DNA from: Symbiodinium kawagutii
Taxonomy: Eukaryota; Sar; Dinophyceae; Suessiales; Symbiodiniaceae
Direction: 5' to 3'
DNA length: 64,000 nucleotides
Assembly: GCA_009767595.1 (NCBI GenBank)
Contig: VSDK01008930.1
Coordinates: 1 to 64,000, forward strand
The first letter of the stretch is position 1. Each line of letters starts with the position of its first letter. The translations under genes were made by a program, and so were the position numbers. The notes beneath the pieces were generated by a model, which was not told where the DNA came from, ran no database searches, and saw only the letters and a program-made list of their open reading frames with translations. Of the stretch, positions 15,301 through 24,700 are shown one piece after another.

Positions 15301-18254
15301 CACACAATCTGGATCTTTTGAGAGCGGGCCAAAGGCATGGTCAAGATGGTCAGGTGGATGGTTCTTTTTATAGATGCTTTTGCCAACCCTCTTTGCGAAG
15401 CCGGAGTTTTGCTTTGGATTTTTTTGAGCTCTACAGTGATCCACTCTTGTTGTCCCGGCAGGGTACCTACCCCACATGTCAGTGCAGAGCTGATTGAGGA
15501 CATGGGAACTGGACGGAAGTGGGATTTGTGGGCTTGAGCAAGTTTATGCTCCGATTGGATGATTTCAATCATTTGGGATCTTATTACTATATGATCTGTG
15601 ATGGATAGTCCACTGCCACATGAAAGACACCAAAGGCAAAGTTGCTTGCCAGCCTTTGGTCCCAAAAGCAGCGAACAAAAGGACTTGATCCCTCTCATGG
15701 CCAGGAAACATTTGCCGGCTTCGCAAAGTCCGTTCGAATTCTGCCAGTGGCAGATGCACAGGCGAGCTGATGCAATTGTCCCAGAGGCAATCCATGACCA
15801 TATACCCCCTAGGCCCTGGTTATCGTCTCAAGAGGCAAAGCTTATCAAAGCTTTGTTTCATTTTGTGGCCCTCTGGAAGTCTCTCCTGCACCTTGATAGT
15901 CATCTCCACATTCTCCACGTCATATCGCTATATCTCGCTTGTGTTTCCAGAGTTCGAGGCCAGCGATGACTTATTGGTCATGTATTGTCTATTGACAGCC
16001 CCAGTGACTCAGTGGCGAAGTGGCTGCACCCAGAAGAGGGTTCAGCCGATGCAACAGGCGATCCATCTTTCTGCAGAACCTCGTTCCACCCGAGATCGGA
16101 TTGCAACTCCTTTCATGAAGGACTCCCAAAACAACTAGTCAAGAGTTCCTTCTCTGCAATTCAGAATTTCGAGTAAATCAAAGCAGAGAAGGAACTACAG
16201 CGATTCAAGAAGCCATGTGTTTCAGATCCAAGGGACCATTGCCTAAACTGTCAGTCACCTTCTGTGCATCTTTAGCAGTTTTCTTCTGATATTGAAACGC
16301 AAAATAACACAAAGAAACTATAGTTGATGAGTTCATTAATTGAGATATACTCTGCATGAATTTGCCTCAGCCATTTCCAGTCCCGAGTTGGAGTCGACCA
16401 CAAGTTGCCTCGGCAGGAAGATGTTTTGGATGCCGGGCATGTCACCTTCAATCCCGTGAGCGCAGAGGCAAGCGAGCTTGCTGGAGTCATGACAAATGAC
16501 ATCGAATGGCAAGCGAGCTTTCTTCATGTTTTTGATTCTCAGACATTTACAGTACCACTTGGTCTGAAGCGAGAGAGGGTTTGGTATGCCTTTGACGGGT
16601 CGCAGTCATGAAGAAATTCAGATCAGAAACAGAAGGTGCTTGTATGCAAATGCATGCGACGATCCAAAACATCTGAAAATTACATCGGGTTAGATGTTCA
16701 CTTATCAACAGCACAACTATCTACATTATATAATTTACATCTATTTTACTTTGCTCTTGTATATTGCATTAGATCATGATATATGCATTCCAGAAAGCAC
16801 ATTGTACAAACAGCATCCAGCCCTCCTAGCCATCGAGTGTCCAAGGTGCCGCCAATCTCCGGACTACACCCGTTTGGTGTAGAGGTGGAGAATGGATTTG
16901 TTGTGCCACAGCTTACAGATGTTCCAGCAAGTGCTTCTATAAAAAGATGCAAACATATGCAAAGTTGCACACTTTAAAGCTCTTCAATTTGGACGTATGT
17001 TGTAGTTGCTTGTCTTCTGATCGTACAGTTCTACAAAGAGGGGTTTGTACTCTGTACTCAGAAAACCTTTCTTCCACTTGGAGGGCAAACTGTGTGGTGA
17101 TGAAGGGCATGGTTCACTGCAAAGTCAACGTGCATCACAGCATCCCGACAGCACCACTGACAGGTTGGTTCGCGATCTGTGCATGACAGACTTCCAACTC
17201 CTTATGCTTCAGCTCGAGAATTTCAGGAGGTGCATGCAGTCCGGCTCTGAACGCTAGAAGGAAGATTGCTGGGATGTTTCTCTTGGTTCTGAGTCTAAGG
17301 ATGACAGTGGATGTTGAGCAACATTCAACTTCCCCTGGTGCTTCTTGGTGATTTCTGACGCCTTGTTTTTTCAAGAGACCCACAATCAAGGGGGGCAAAC
17401 TAAAACAGGTCTGTGACAATTAAAAGTACTGTCTTTGGCGCACCGCGCACTGCTGAAAGCAAAAGAACTAGACCATGTTTTTGACACCTTCTTGGCGGCT
17501 GCATGTTCAGCATGGTGTAGGATCAAAGAGATGGAAGAGTGGCCATCAACGCTTTTGGAAAGGTTGAGGAGATTGCTTGCAAGCAGCATGCCTCTGGCTT
17601 GATTCTGGCCATGATGGGATCAAAGATCAATTAAGATCAACTACCCGGAAAGAATCAGAGTTTGAACAGCATTTACTCAGATGCAGAGATATTTTTTATT
17701 CTTATCCTGACTTCATTTCTTTAAAAAATCCTAGCATTTCTTAGCTCATTGGAGAAATAGGATACCATCAGGTCAGGTTGGATGGTTCGACGTCACTACA
17801 AACTCGCCACTTCGTCGCTGCAAGGAGTTCGAAATCCCAAAGACTGTCTCACGGTCAAGTCGAGACAGGAGCACTTGGGGAGCACCCGGGGAGCACCCGG
17901 GGAGCATTGGGAGCAAGGAGTGAGATATGGGATACCAAAGTCAGTTGCAAGGGGAAAGCATTTGAATGAACGTAGTTGACATGTGTTGACATGGCTCATC
18001 ATGTCTCCAAATATTTGTAAAATGGATCTGAATGGTTTGTCAAATTACTAAGGTGGTTTGCACCGCTTTTGATAAACAGACTTTTGAAAGCATATGAAAG
18101 CTAGTCAGGCAAGCAGGTATGCAATGGTATGACGGCACAATGTACCGTGGATGTGCGGTTATACTTCGTATCTTTTCCGGGGAGGTTTGCTTTGATGATT
18201 CACTTGCGTTCCCACAGGCAGCCAACACCGAACGTGAGCAACGAGCTGATCGAG
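506..18254 (+). CDS. Tandem exon-module gene: about nine copies of a five-exon unit encoding an undescribed repeat (partial)
   Basis: I do not recognise this protein. The same set of small exons recurs along about 18 kb in fixed order: E (38-53 nt, ends RSRDR), A (37 nt, IATPHVSSELIE type), B (54-60 nt, KKVRIFPAADVE type), C (54-63 nt, RPSRDRIATPFVKD type) and D (48-63 nt, GVQFDDAVSTE type). E starts in phase 0 and ends in phase 2, A runs 2 to 0, and B, C and D run 0 to 0, so the units join without a frame break. Every canonical exon starts with G after an AG acceptor. Donors are GC (17), GA (15) or GT (3) over 35 exons. E+A resembles C, and B resembles D, so each unit looks like an old duplication of a half-unit. 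No signal peptide, membrane segment or catalytic motif is visible. The gene may start left of the window and may run on into the kinase gene at 20.1 kb. Function unknown. Confidence 0.7.
559..2552. other. Long intron between exons E1 and A1; GTTCC-rich minor repeats
   Basis: I see no convincing exon here. The stretches 1150-1400 and 1690-1820 carry many loose copies of GGTTCCGG(A/C)ATCTTGG- and GTTCCA-type words, as in a decayed minisatellite. Open frames in this part overlap on both strands and have no acceptor/donor logic. AT-rich simple sequence starts near 2240. Confidence 0.5.
2240..2335. repeat. AT-rich TATA/TG simple-sequence tract
   Basis: TGTGTG, poly-T and (TA)n blocks follow one another inside the intron before exon A1. 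Nothing else is visible. Confidence 0.7.
3941..4966 (+). CDS. Repeat module 2 (exons E2-A2-B2-C2-D2)
   Basis: Exons: E2 3941-3993 (EIETEVPATSEMRRSRDR, GA donor), A2 4079-4115 (IATPHVRMDFME, GA), B2 4406-4459 (contains KQVRISNDATIE, GT), C2 4645-4698 (contains ERRPSRDRIPTPFVK, GA), D2 4904-4966 (contains GRGVQFNDTVTTE, GC). This is one of the most complete units, with all five exons inside 1.03 kb. C2 lacks the three leading residues (AIP/AVP) seen in other C exons and is 18 rather than 21 codons long. Confidence 0.75.
5464..6352 (+). CDS. Repeat module 3 (exons E3-A3-B3-C3, D3 weak)
   Basis: Exons: E3 5464-5501 (EDITEPLRSSRER, GA donor), A3 5619-5655 (IATPHVSMEMIE, GC), B3 5743-5799 (contains KKVRIFPAADVE, GT), C3 6027-6089 (contains RRPSRERIPTPFVK, GA). 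D3 is uncertain. A candidate is 6317-6352, encoding NTHLLFDSIPSS with a GA donor, which keeps only the hydrophobic-F-D core of other D exons. E3 is short by five codons. Confidence 0.68.
7150..7330. repeat. (TA)n/(CA)n microsatellite
   Basis: TATATA and ACACAC blocks alternate over about 180 bp. They create overlapping cysteine/tyrosine/histidine-rich open frames that should not be read as genes. Confidence 0.85.
7637..7700 (+). other. tRNA-like fragment (possible tRNA-derived SINE)
   Basis: TAGCTAAGTC resembles a polymerase III A box and, about 45 nt later, GGCTCGATTCCC resembles a B box. A complete cloverleaf is not obvious. It could be the head of a tRNA-derived short interspersed element. 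Chance similarity cannot be excluded. Confidence 0.3.
8264..8760 (+). CDS. Repeat module 4 (exons A4-B4-C4-D4)
   Basis: Exons: A4 8264-8300 (IPTPFVNSELLQ, GC donor), B4 8391-8447 (contains KCVRVIPSADVE, GC), C4 8501-8563 (contains PRPCRDRIATPFVK, GA), D4 8704-8760 (contains GRAVHFDDAVSTE, GC). This is the most compact unit: four exons in 497 bp with introns as short as 53 nt. A4 has PTPF where other A exons have PTPH, the form otherwise typical of C exons. That supports a common origin of the A and C cores. Confidence 0.72.
8991..12323 (+). CDS. Degenerate module 5 (C-type and D-type exon remnants)
   Basis: Three exon-like pieces match the module phase but not a full unit. C5 is 8991-9062 (contains GERRPSRCRRATPFFGG, GC donor). 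A second C-type exon is 11983-12033 (VRSSRNRVATPFVALPE, GT donor). A D-type exon is 12282-12323 (DRPELHVVITTESQ, GT donor). A piece near 9870-9915 reads DVVVITPVGE and may be another D/B remnant. No E, A or B exon was found. The unit may be two decayed copies, or may have been expanded by insertions such as the inverted-repeat element at 10257-10369. Confidence 0.45.
10257..10369. mobile_element. MITE-like inverted-repeat element
   Basis: CTATGTGGCTATGGGTCAA at the left end pairs with the complement of TTGACCCACAGCCATATAG at the right end, 17 of 19 positions matching. The element is about 113 bp with no coding capacity. No clear target duplication was seen. Confidence 0.55.
12465..13341 (+). 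CDS. Repeat module 6 (exons E6-A6-B6-C6-D6)
   Basis: Exons: E6 12465-12508 (EVEAASGKLRSTRDR, GC donor), A6 12764-12800 (IATPHVSSELLQ, GA), B6 12922-12978 (contains KKVHIYPAAEVE, GC), C6 13045-13107 (contains ARTIRDRIATPFHE, GA), D6 13294-13341 (contains RSVQFTEE, GC). It is complete and close to the consensus. C6 needs the second of two overlapping acceptors (AGAG) to stay in phase. Confidence 0.75.
13559..13612 (+). other. tRNA T-arm-like sequence (possible SINE fragment)
   Basis: GGTTGCATGTTCAATTCCC resembles a tRNA T arm and polymerase III B box, but the upstream A box is poor. It lies in the intron between D6 and E7. Weak support. Confidence 0.2.
13710..15007 (+). CDS. Repeat module 7 (exons E7-A7-B7-C7-D7 plus an extra C-like exon)
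   Basis: Exons: E7 13710-13759 (contains EHLRSSRYR, GA donor), A7 13930-13966 (IPTPHVSSELIQ, GC), B7 14046-14102 (contains KRVHIFPAADVE, GC), C7 14281-14343 (contains ARTTRDRIATPFVK, GA), D7 14656-14706 (contains RPVVFDDASTE, GC). An additional C-like exon at 14957-15007 (AVSSKGRSAAPSFGGSE, GT donor) is in phase but has lost the RDRI core. It may be decayed or skipped. Confidence 0.75.
15211..16467 (+). CDS. Repeat module 8 (exons E8-A8-B8-C8-D8)
   Basis: Exons: E8 15211-15260 (contains ENLRASRDR, GC donor), A8 15462-15498 (VPTPHVSAELIE, GA), B8 15705-15761 (contains KSVRILPVADAQ, GC), C8 16058-16120 (contains PRSTRDRIATPFMK, GA), D8 16417-16467 (contains GHVTFNPVSAE, GC). All five exons are present and in phase. 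A B-like remnant may follow at 16846-16884 (VPPISGLHPFGVE, GT donor). Confidence 0.75.
16144..16196. repeat. Perfect 14-bp inverted repeat (hairpin)
   Basis: AGTTCCTTCTCTGC and GCAGAGAAGGAACT are exact reverse complements about 25 nt apart, 23 nt downstream of exon C8. A folded intron RNA or a very small transposon relic are both possible. Confidence 0.6.
17825..18254 (+). CDS. Repeat module 9 (exons E9-A9; later exons unclear)
   Basis: Exons: E9 17825-17868 (EFEIPKTVSRSSRDR, GA donor) and A9 18218-18254 (QPTPNVSNELIE, GA). A weak B-like candidate starts at 18671 (ESRRVNLFELK) but no acceptable donor follows in phase. This is the last recognisable unit before the kinase gene. Its A core (QPTPN) is the most diverged. 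Confidence 0.6.
17870..17912. repeat. 11-bp minisatellite (AGCACCCGGGG)
   Basis: Three to four copies of an 11-bp unit sit directly after exon E9, starting at its donor. Confidence 0.7.
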
Positions 18255-20143
18255 GACGGTCTTCTGGGATGGTGAACCCCTTGCAGACAAACAATTCTAA
18301 TTCCTGTATGTTTTTATATCTTTCTTATCACAGTTTTTTTTTTCAGATCTCCAGAGTAGGGATTCAAATATTACTGTACTTCAGTTGGGGTCGGTAGTAA
18401 ACCAGTACTCAGACTTTACAGCGATAAGGTTTTTGGAAAATAGTTTAAAACAAACTTGGTGACATATTTCTGAACCTTGCCTGATGAAGGGTTGCACTGA
18501 GAATGAGCCTAGATTACTTGTCAATACAGGAATATGATTCTCGGGAAAGTGTTCAGATCATTTGACTTTAAGTCAGTAAACTAAACCGTACAAAGTATTG
18601 CCAAAACTTGTTGGATCAAGGCTTACCCCAAGAATAAACACAAACAACCCTCATCCAAAAAAGCTCTGAAGGAGTCCAGGCGGGTCAATCTCTTTGAACT
18701 GAAACCTACACTTGGATACTAGAATGACATATTATGAGAATTCTTTTCAGTTGCATTTCAATCTGAAGAGTTAATAGCTCACTTCAAAAATGAGTAAAAC
18801 ATTGATTCCAAAATTCATTTGTCAAATATTTGATAGGAGGGTTTTTGGTCATGGGGGCGCCACAAATCCATCACAGTCTACAGGTGTCATCCATGTCATT
18901 CCAACATGCGTGCACTGTAAACAGGCCCTCCCCAGGCACAAATAATCTCTTTTTGCGGGTGTGCCTAGTACTCGTAAGGATTGTCACGAAGTTTTGACAC
19001 TGAAACTCCTTGGTGCTTCAGAGAGTGCAAAGGCCTGCACGGCCTGCACCACCCCAGAGAGTGTGTCCAGCAGTTCTGGACGACGACGAAGGCCCACTGG
19101 CTGGAAGCGGTAAGGGATGGGACCGGTGCTTTCACCGCTGCCATGGAGACGTTCGCCAAAAGCAAAAATCTAATCTGTCAGATTGTTTGAACCGTAGCGT
19201 GACCGCAGAAGGACTTGCAATACACGCAAGTGGTTGGGCGCACAATCTTGCTGAGTCGACGGAATGATATCGGTTGAGGGAGACCTCCCACAACGCTTAG
19301 ACTTGTTCTAAGTCACTCTGTGATGGAACACCAACGTTGACCAAAACACTGATTCAATAAGCCAAGCACTGACGACTGATATGGACGTATCACAACTTCT
19401 TCCAGTGTTCTGTTTGACCAGGGTTTTTGCCGGCTTCAGATACGTTTCTTGTAGCCGTGCCATGGTACCGATGACTTCTTCCAGGAATTTTGATCAGAAG
19501 AAGTAATGCTGCATGCAACTCACAGACTGCAAAACAACTCGACGGGCAAAGTACGGAGGAATTGGCGTTCCTTGAAATTGCCCTGGAACCTGATTATGAT
19601 GAACAATTGTTGATCATGGTTTTAGATTTCAGTTTCTGATAGTTACTGTACAACACTGTATATAGTGCTGATCAATATGAGCATCAATAAGAGCTAGAGG
19701 CTATACTTTTCTCAGACTCGAACCTTTGCCGCCAGGTCTAAGCCATCCAACTTGGAGTCCGGCATTCCCAGTGAGCAGTGAATGCAAGTGACATGGATCA
19801 GTGCTATCCTCATTTCTCATATTTGGGTTTGATGAAGGAGTGATGTCTGATTTCAATTCTTATGCGCCACATCTACTCGTAGCTTGTAGATTTGACTTGA
19901 AGTTGCATTTGTGTTTGCCTGAAAGTGCTGCACGGATCATACTGCCACCTTGCTATTCAGGGATGTTTCAACTTCATACACGTACACCATCCTCACCTGT
20001 GTGGTTTTGATAAGCTTCATTCTTCAAATAGCCAAAACTCCAGCCCTTTTAGTGCCGAGTGGGAGCATTCGTTGCTTCACCATTCCAAATGGAGCTTTGC
20101 AATGAAGCTGGACCTTCGGGAAGAGTAGCGGACGCACACCGAC
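18255..20143. other. Stretch between module 9 and the kinase gene; no firm exon
   Basis: Several AG-preceded open pieces exist (for example around 19055-19095 and 19203-19260), but none matches the module or kinase families well enough to call. Whether this is intergenic DNA or a set of introns of one giant gene cannot be decided from sequence alone. Confidence 0.4.
19715..19765 (-). other. tRNA-like fragment with A and B boxes (possible SINE)
   Basis: On the minus strand TGGCTTAGACCTGG resembles an A box and GGTTCGAGTCTG is close to the B-box consensus. The two lie too near each other for a normal tRNA. A SINE head is the likeliest reading. Confidence 0.3.
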
Positions 20144-21742
20144 ATGGACCCTGAACAGAGGCCTCGCTCCTCCTCGACTGATCGCAATTTGGTGAAGCAG
20201 GTGCGATTTCGGTATTGTGATGTTTCGTGTTTGATTGTGATCTGAGTATATCTGAGTGCTATACAGTGCAATAGAGTAGAGTGCTAGAAAGTGCTATAGA
20301 GTGCTATAATGTGCTACAGAGTCCCTCGAGTGCTGCAATGCAACATGTCACTGCACATCAACCAATTCTGACCAGGTCAGCATCGAATCCAGCATTGAGC
20401 GTGAGATCTCCGAGAGGGTGAAGCTCAATGTGCGCCAGGGGATTTTGGGGGGAAGGCTTCTGTGGGTTCCAGAAAAACAGGCTGAAAACTAACTTATATA
20501 TAACATTTATATAGTATATGTATAATGAATTTATATACATGGAAGTAATCTTCATTCGGATCCATTTGGCATGTTTTTTGAAAGCCGCACAACAGAGTTA
20601 GAGCATTTTAGAGCTCTAGATGACTGATTATGTCACTTGATTGCAGTTCTTTTCTTCGCGAAACCAAGAACGCATAATATGTTGTCCTCCAAGTATCAAA
20701 AAAATCAAAACATGTTTTCGTTCGACTCCAAATGTAAGTGTAGTTACTTTTATATTTCCTTAAGAAAGTTTCTTTAAGCGTTAAGATTTAATTGTTAGAT
20801 GTGCTCAGTGAGCTGACCTCATGGTACTCCAGCAAGGCACAACGACAAGCTCGAGAGGAACGTTTGGTTCGGGTTGGTAGCGCCGATGCGAATGTGCCCC
20901 ACGTTTTGCAGAGTCCGTTCGCTGTGCTTTGCTTTGTCGGGTTGAAGATGGTTGAAGGTCATGGTCTATGGACATGATGAAACAAATCCATTCAAATCTT
21001 TCACCTATCTGAAACAAATCCATTCAAATCTTTCACCTATCTGAACGCATCATCCAGAAGTTGGTATTTCATTTCTTTGCATCACAAAACTTTGGATCCG
21101 AGACAAAGTTTAGCCTGTCAAGCGCCAAACTTTTCCTCACGAAGGTACCTTTGGCCTTAGAGAGGTGTTCGTCCGCAGACGGCGGGAACCCTGAAGCAGA
21201 CCTGGCCAATCACATTGTCAAGATCTCAGACTTATTCGACATCGCCAACACAGATCTCAACACTGACAGTATCATCATGGCCACCACAGTATCATCACGG
21301 CCATTCATTGCATTCATCAATATTCTTCATTTTTCATCATGAAGATCTCACACTTCATAGATGGCTTCAAAGTAGCTCAAAGCGAGTGGCAGGTCTCGTA
21401 GGAGTTAACGTTGGGAGCACATGTTGCCGTTGCAGCATGGTAGTGTTTTGGTGCTGTGGTAATCTGTAGTACTGATTGAAGGTAGCAAAATGCTATGCTT
21501 TGGTGACAGAGGGTTGGGCAAAGAAGTACTTGTGGTAGACATGTGCAGACTTTTTGCGCAAAGCTTTCCATACCATGCCAAGCATGTGTGTGGTTGCCAT
21601 TGTTGAACCTCACATGTCAGTTGAAAATACGTTGATGCACCAGTTGCGAGTGTGCGCTGATATGTATGTGTGTTGTGGTCGTGTGCTTTGGCTCAGGTGG
21701 AGGATGGAGTGAAGGATACTGAAATGGTCATCAACACCTTGC
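20144..21742 (+). CDS. PKG N-terminal exons
   Basis: Candidate first exon 20144-20200 starts at an ATG and encodes [19 protein letters not shown] with a GT donor. The exon at 20376-20438 encodes [20 protein letters not shown], a charged helix-like stretch. The exon at 21697-21742 ([18 protein letters not shown] donor, phase 1) joins the next exon exactly. Exons between 20.44 and 21.70 kb are uncertain; 20836 (AQRQARE) is a weak candidate. The RPRSSSTDR piece is loosely like a C exon of the upstream modules, so continuity with that gene is possible. Confidence 0.5.
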
Positions 21743-24700
21743 GTTTCTTGACAAAATTATTGTGAAAGAATACAACAAGATACAGCATTTGTCAAACACC
21801 TGACTGAAAAAGCAGCGACAGACATTGCCCGTGTTTGCTCAAAGCATCAAGTACCAGTAGGTCATTCGTCATTCATCAGTATTTCTGACAAGCTGGCGTC
21901 AAGTTTGGCATGGTCTCAAAAACTAGCCGAAATGGTTTCCATCAGCTTTTTGTCACCAGATCAGCCCAGGCAATCTGGTTTTCTTTGAGACCTTTGATGA
22001 CGAAGCTCTTCATAGTCTCATTGAGGCCTGGGTGCTTCAGCTTGTCCTATGTGGTCCTAGGGATCTCGTAGGCCATGGCAATGATACTCGTACCATGTTG
22101 GCAGTTGACACACGGGCAGCTCACCGTCCCAGGCCATGGAGGTCTATGAGTTCCAACATGGAGAGAAGGTCGTACGCCAAGGTGATACAGATGGTGCCAA
22201 CCTCAGAAGAAACAGAGAAATGATGAACGAAATGATGAACGAAATGATGAAAGAAATGATGAAAGAAATGATGAAAGAAATGATGAGTTCTCTCAGAGGA
22301 GCCCTGAGGTACACACTTCTTTGTGGTGGCGGCAGGAGAGTTCTGTGTGCTGAAGGATAACGTAGCTCACTGCTACATTGGGTCCGAGCCTATGAGGATG
22401 CGTTGGACAGATCTTGTGTGCTTCCTTCAATGGAATCAATATGTTTATATATCATTGATATATGTATGTGTTTATACATATATATATATATATATATATG
22501 TGTGTACATATGTGTGTTTATCAACATGTTTCAGTGTGCATATCAAGTTCATACTTCCTCGGTTTGTATTTTCCACATCGAGCCGTATGTTGGTTAGGCC
22601 TGGCACCTCTTTTGGAGAGAGTGTCCTTCTGCTGTTTGGAGAACGTAGCGCCACAGCCAGTGGCCTATTGATCTTCCGGGCAGCTGTCATCAAAACCGAT
22701 TGAGTTGCTGGATGTTGCTGGCAGTTTGTGCTCAGGTTTGTGCTCAAGGCTGTTGGCAGCTCAATGCAATGACAATTCTGAATATCAGAAACCAACAGAG
22801 AGAGAGAGAGAGTAGAGAATAATGGAATGTAAGACACCACTGGAGAATACTGGAGACAGTTTGAATTTTTTCATTAGCTTCTAAGCTCAGTCGTGGATTC
22901 TATTCATCATACTCTTCTGACTTTCGATTGTACACCTCCCGATTCTGAGCAATTGCTGTGTCAAGGTGCTCGCGCGTACGGAATGGAAGGAATGGAAGAT
23001 CGAAGCTGAGAGAGGAATGTCTTCAGCCATTTATGATAAGCTAAAGCTATATATATATATATATCATGCAGCATATATCATAAACTATTCATGATCAGCT
23101 ATGTCTTAAGCTATGTCTTAAGCTATGTCTTAAGCTATGTCTTAAGCTATGTCTTAAGCCAGCCATGTCAATCCAGCCATTTCTTACCACTGCCATGGTC
23201 GTCTCAGTGGTGCCGCTCCGCGAGCGGCTGCGAGGTCCGAGACCTTCTGAGCGCCCAATACGAGCAGAGACGGCTCTCCATCGTGGACGCAATGGACGAG
23301 GACGCCAAGACAGAGACCCTTTCCTAAGCATTTTCTCTTGAGTAATATGTATAATATGTATAAGTAATGTGTATAAGTATAAGTAATATGTATAGTGACT
23401 CTCTTATATGTAAGAGAATAAGCATAAGTCACTATAAGTACAAATGACTTCTCCAAACTCAACTGCAGCATTTCTGTTTACTGCAAATGTCCAGGACTTG
23501 TGTGTTGATGGGGTTTCTAGATTCCACTCATGTTTCAACGTGTGAATGTCAGATGGAATGCTCCCATGCAGTTTTTTTTACCACTGTTTCTTGTCTGTTC
23601 CCCGCAGGTGTTGAAGTCCAATGTGTGCGAGATTCTGCTGGCAGCTTAGAACCTGTTTGACTCTTTGATTATCCTTGATTATTTGTGATAAACTCTTGGT
23701 TTTATTCTTTGCTTCTTTTTGATTTTGAGTTCTCGAAGTTTCTGCATCGTGTCGATGCTCCCAGGTCAGGGCTCAACGGCTACCAGCTTCAAAGCCTCTA
23801 CGACCAGGTCTTGGGGCATGAAGGTTTGATGTAGGATGATGTAGGGGAACGTAGGAGGTATATTGAGGTAGGGGGATGTAGGGGGGGGTGATGGTCCCGG
23901 ACTCACAGAGGTGACCAGTATCCAGTGTCGAAGAAGTGCTTCAAATCCAAGTCCAAAAATCTGCCGCACAGGTGGAGATGAAGACATTTGAAGCAGGCGA
24001 TGAGATTCTCAAGGAAGGAGAAACCACCAAGGAGGCTCTGACAATGATGTGTCGCAAGTCTTTGCAGCAAGCAAGTGGTCCAGCATCTGCCGTTGCAATC
24101 ATTGCAATCAATGGATGTCGTGTTTTGCAAGTCGTTGAAACTCAAGTGGCTCAGAGTTTCTGTGCCTAACAGTGTTCAGCGATCCCCGCTGAAGTGCGGT
24201 AGGTGCTGATCCTCTACACTGGAGAAGTACAATCCTGGCCGGATGCTAAACGCTAAAGGCGTAAACAGTGACTGATTGTACCAATGGCCATCACCCTTGG
24301 ATGGAAGACGAAACTTTCGGCAGCCGTACCGGTCATCAAACCGGTTCCTTCAGGTCTCGAGATCAGAAGATGGACAACATTGGCAGGCGGGAGACAGTGA
24401 TGTGCAAGACAGGACATCCAAGAAGCTTATAATGTGTGAGAAAGAGGAACTCAACTAGAGTGGGATCTGCAACATTCCCAGTTGAAGCCTGTGAAGTCAG
24501 TGGATAGACATTCTGAAGTTGGCACAGATAAAACATGACACGGTAGCAGTCTCTAGGGATGTGGCCAGCTGATGATTTCCATTCCCTGTTTGAGGTACCA
24601 TTTCATGGGAGATCGTGCTTTGGTGCACAAGGCCAGATGGAGCGAATCACCTCGAAATAGAATCAAAAGGAATCAAAAGTGATCAAAGGAATCAAAGGAA

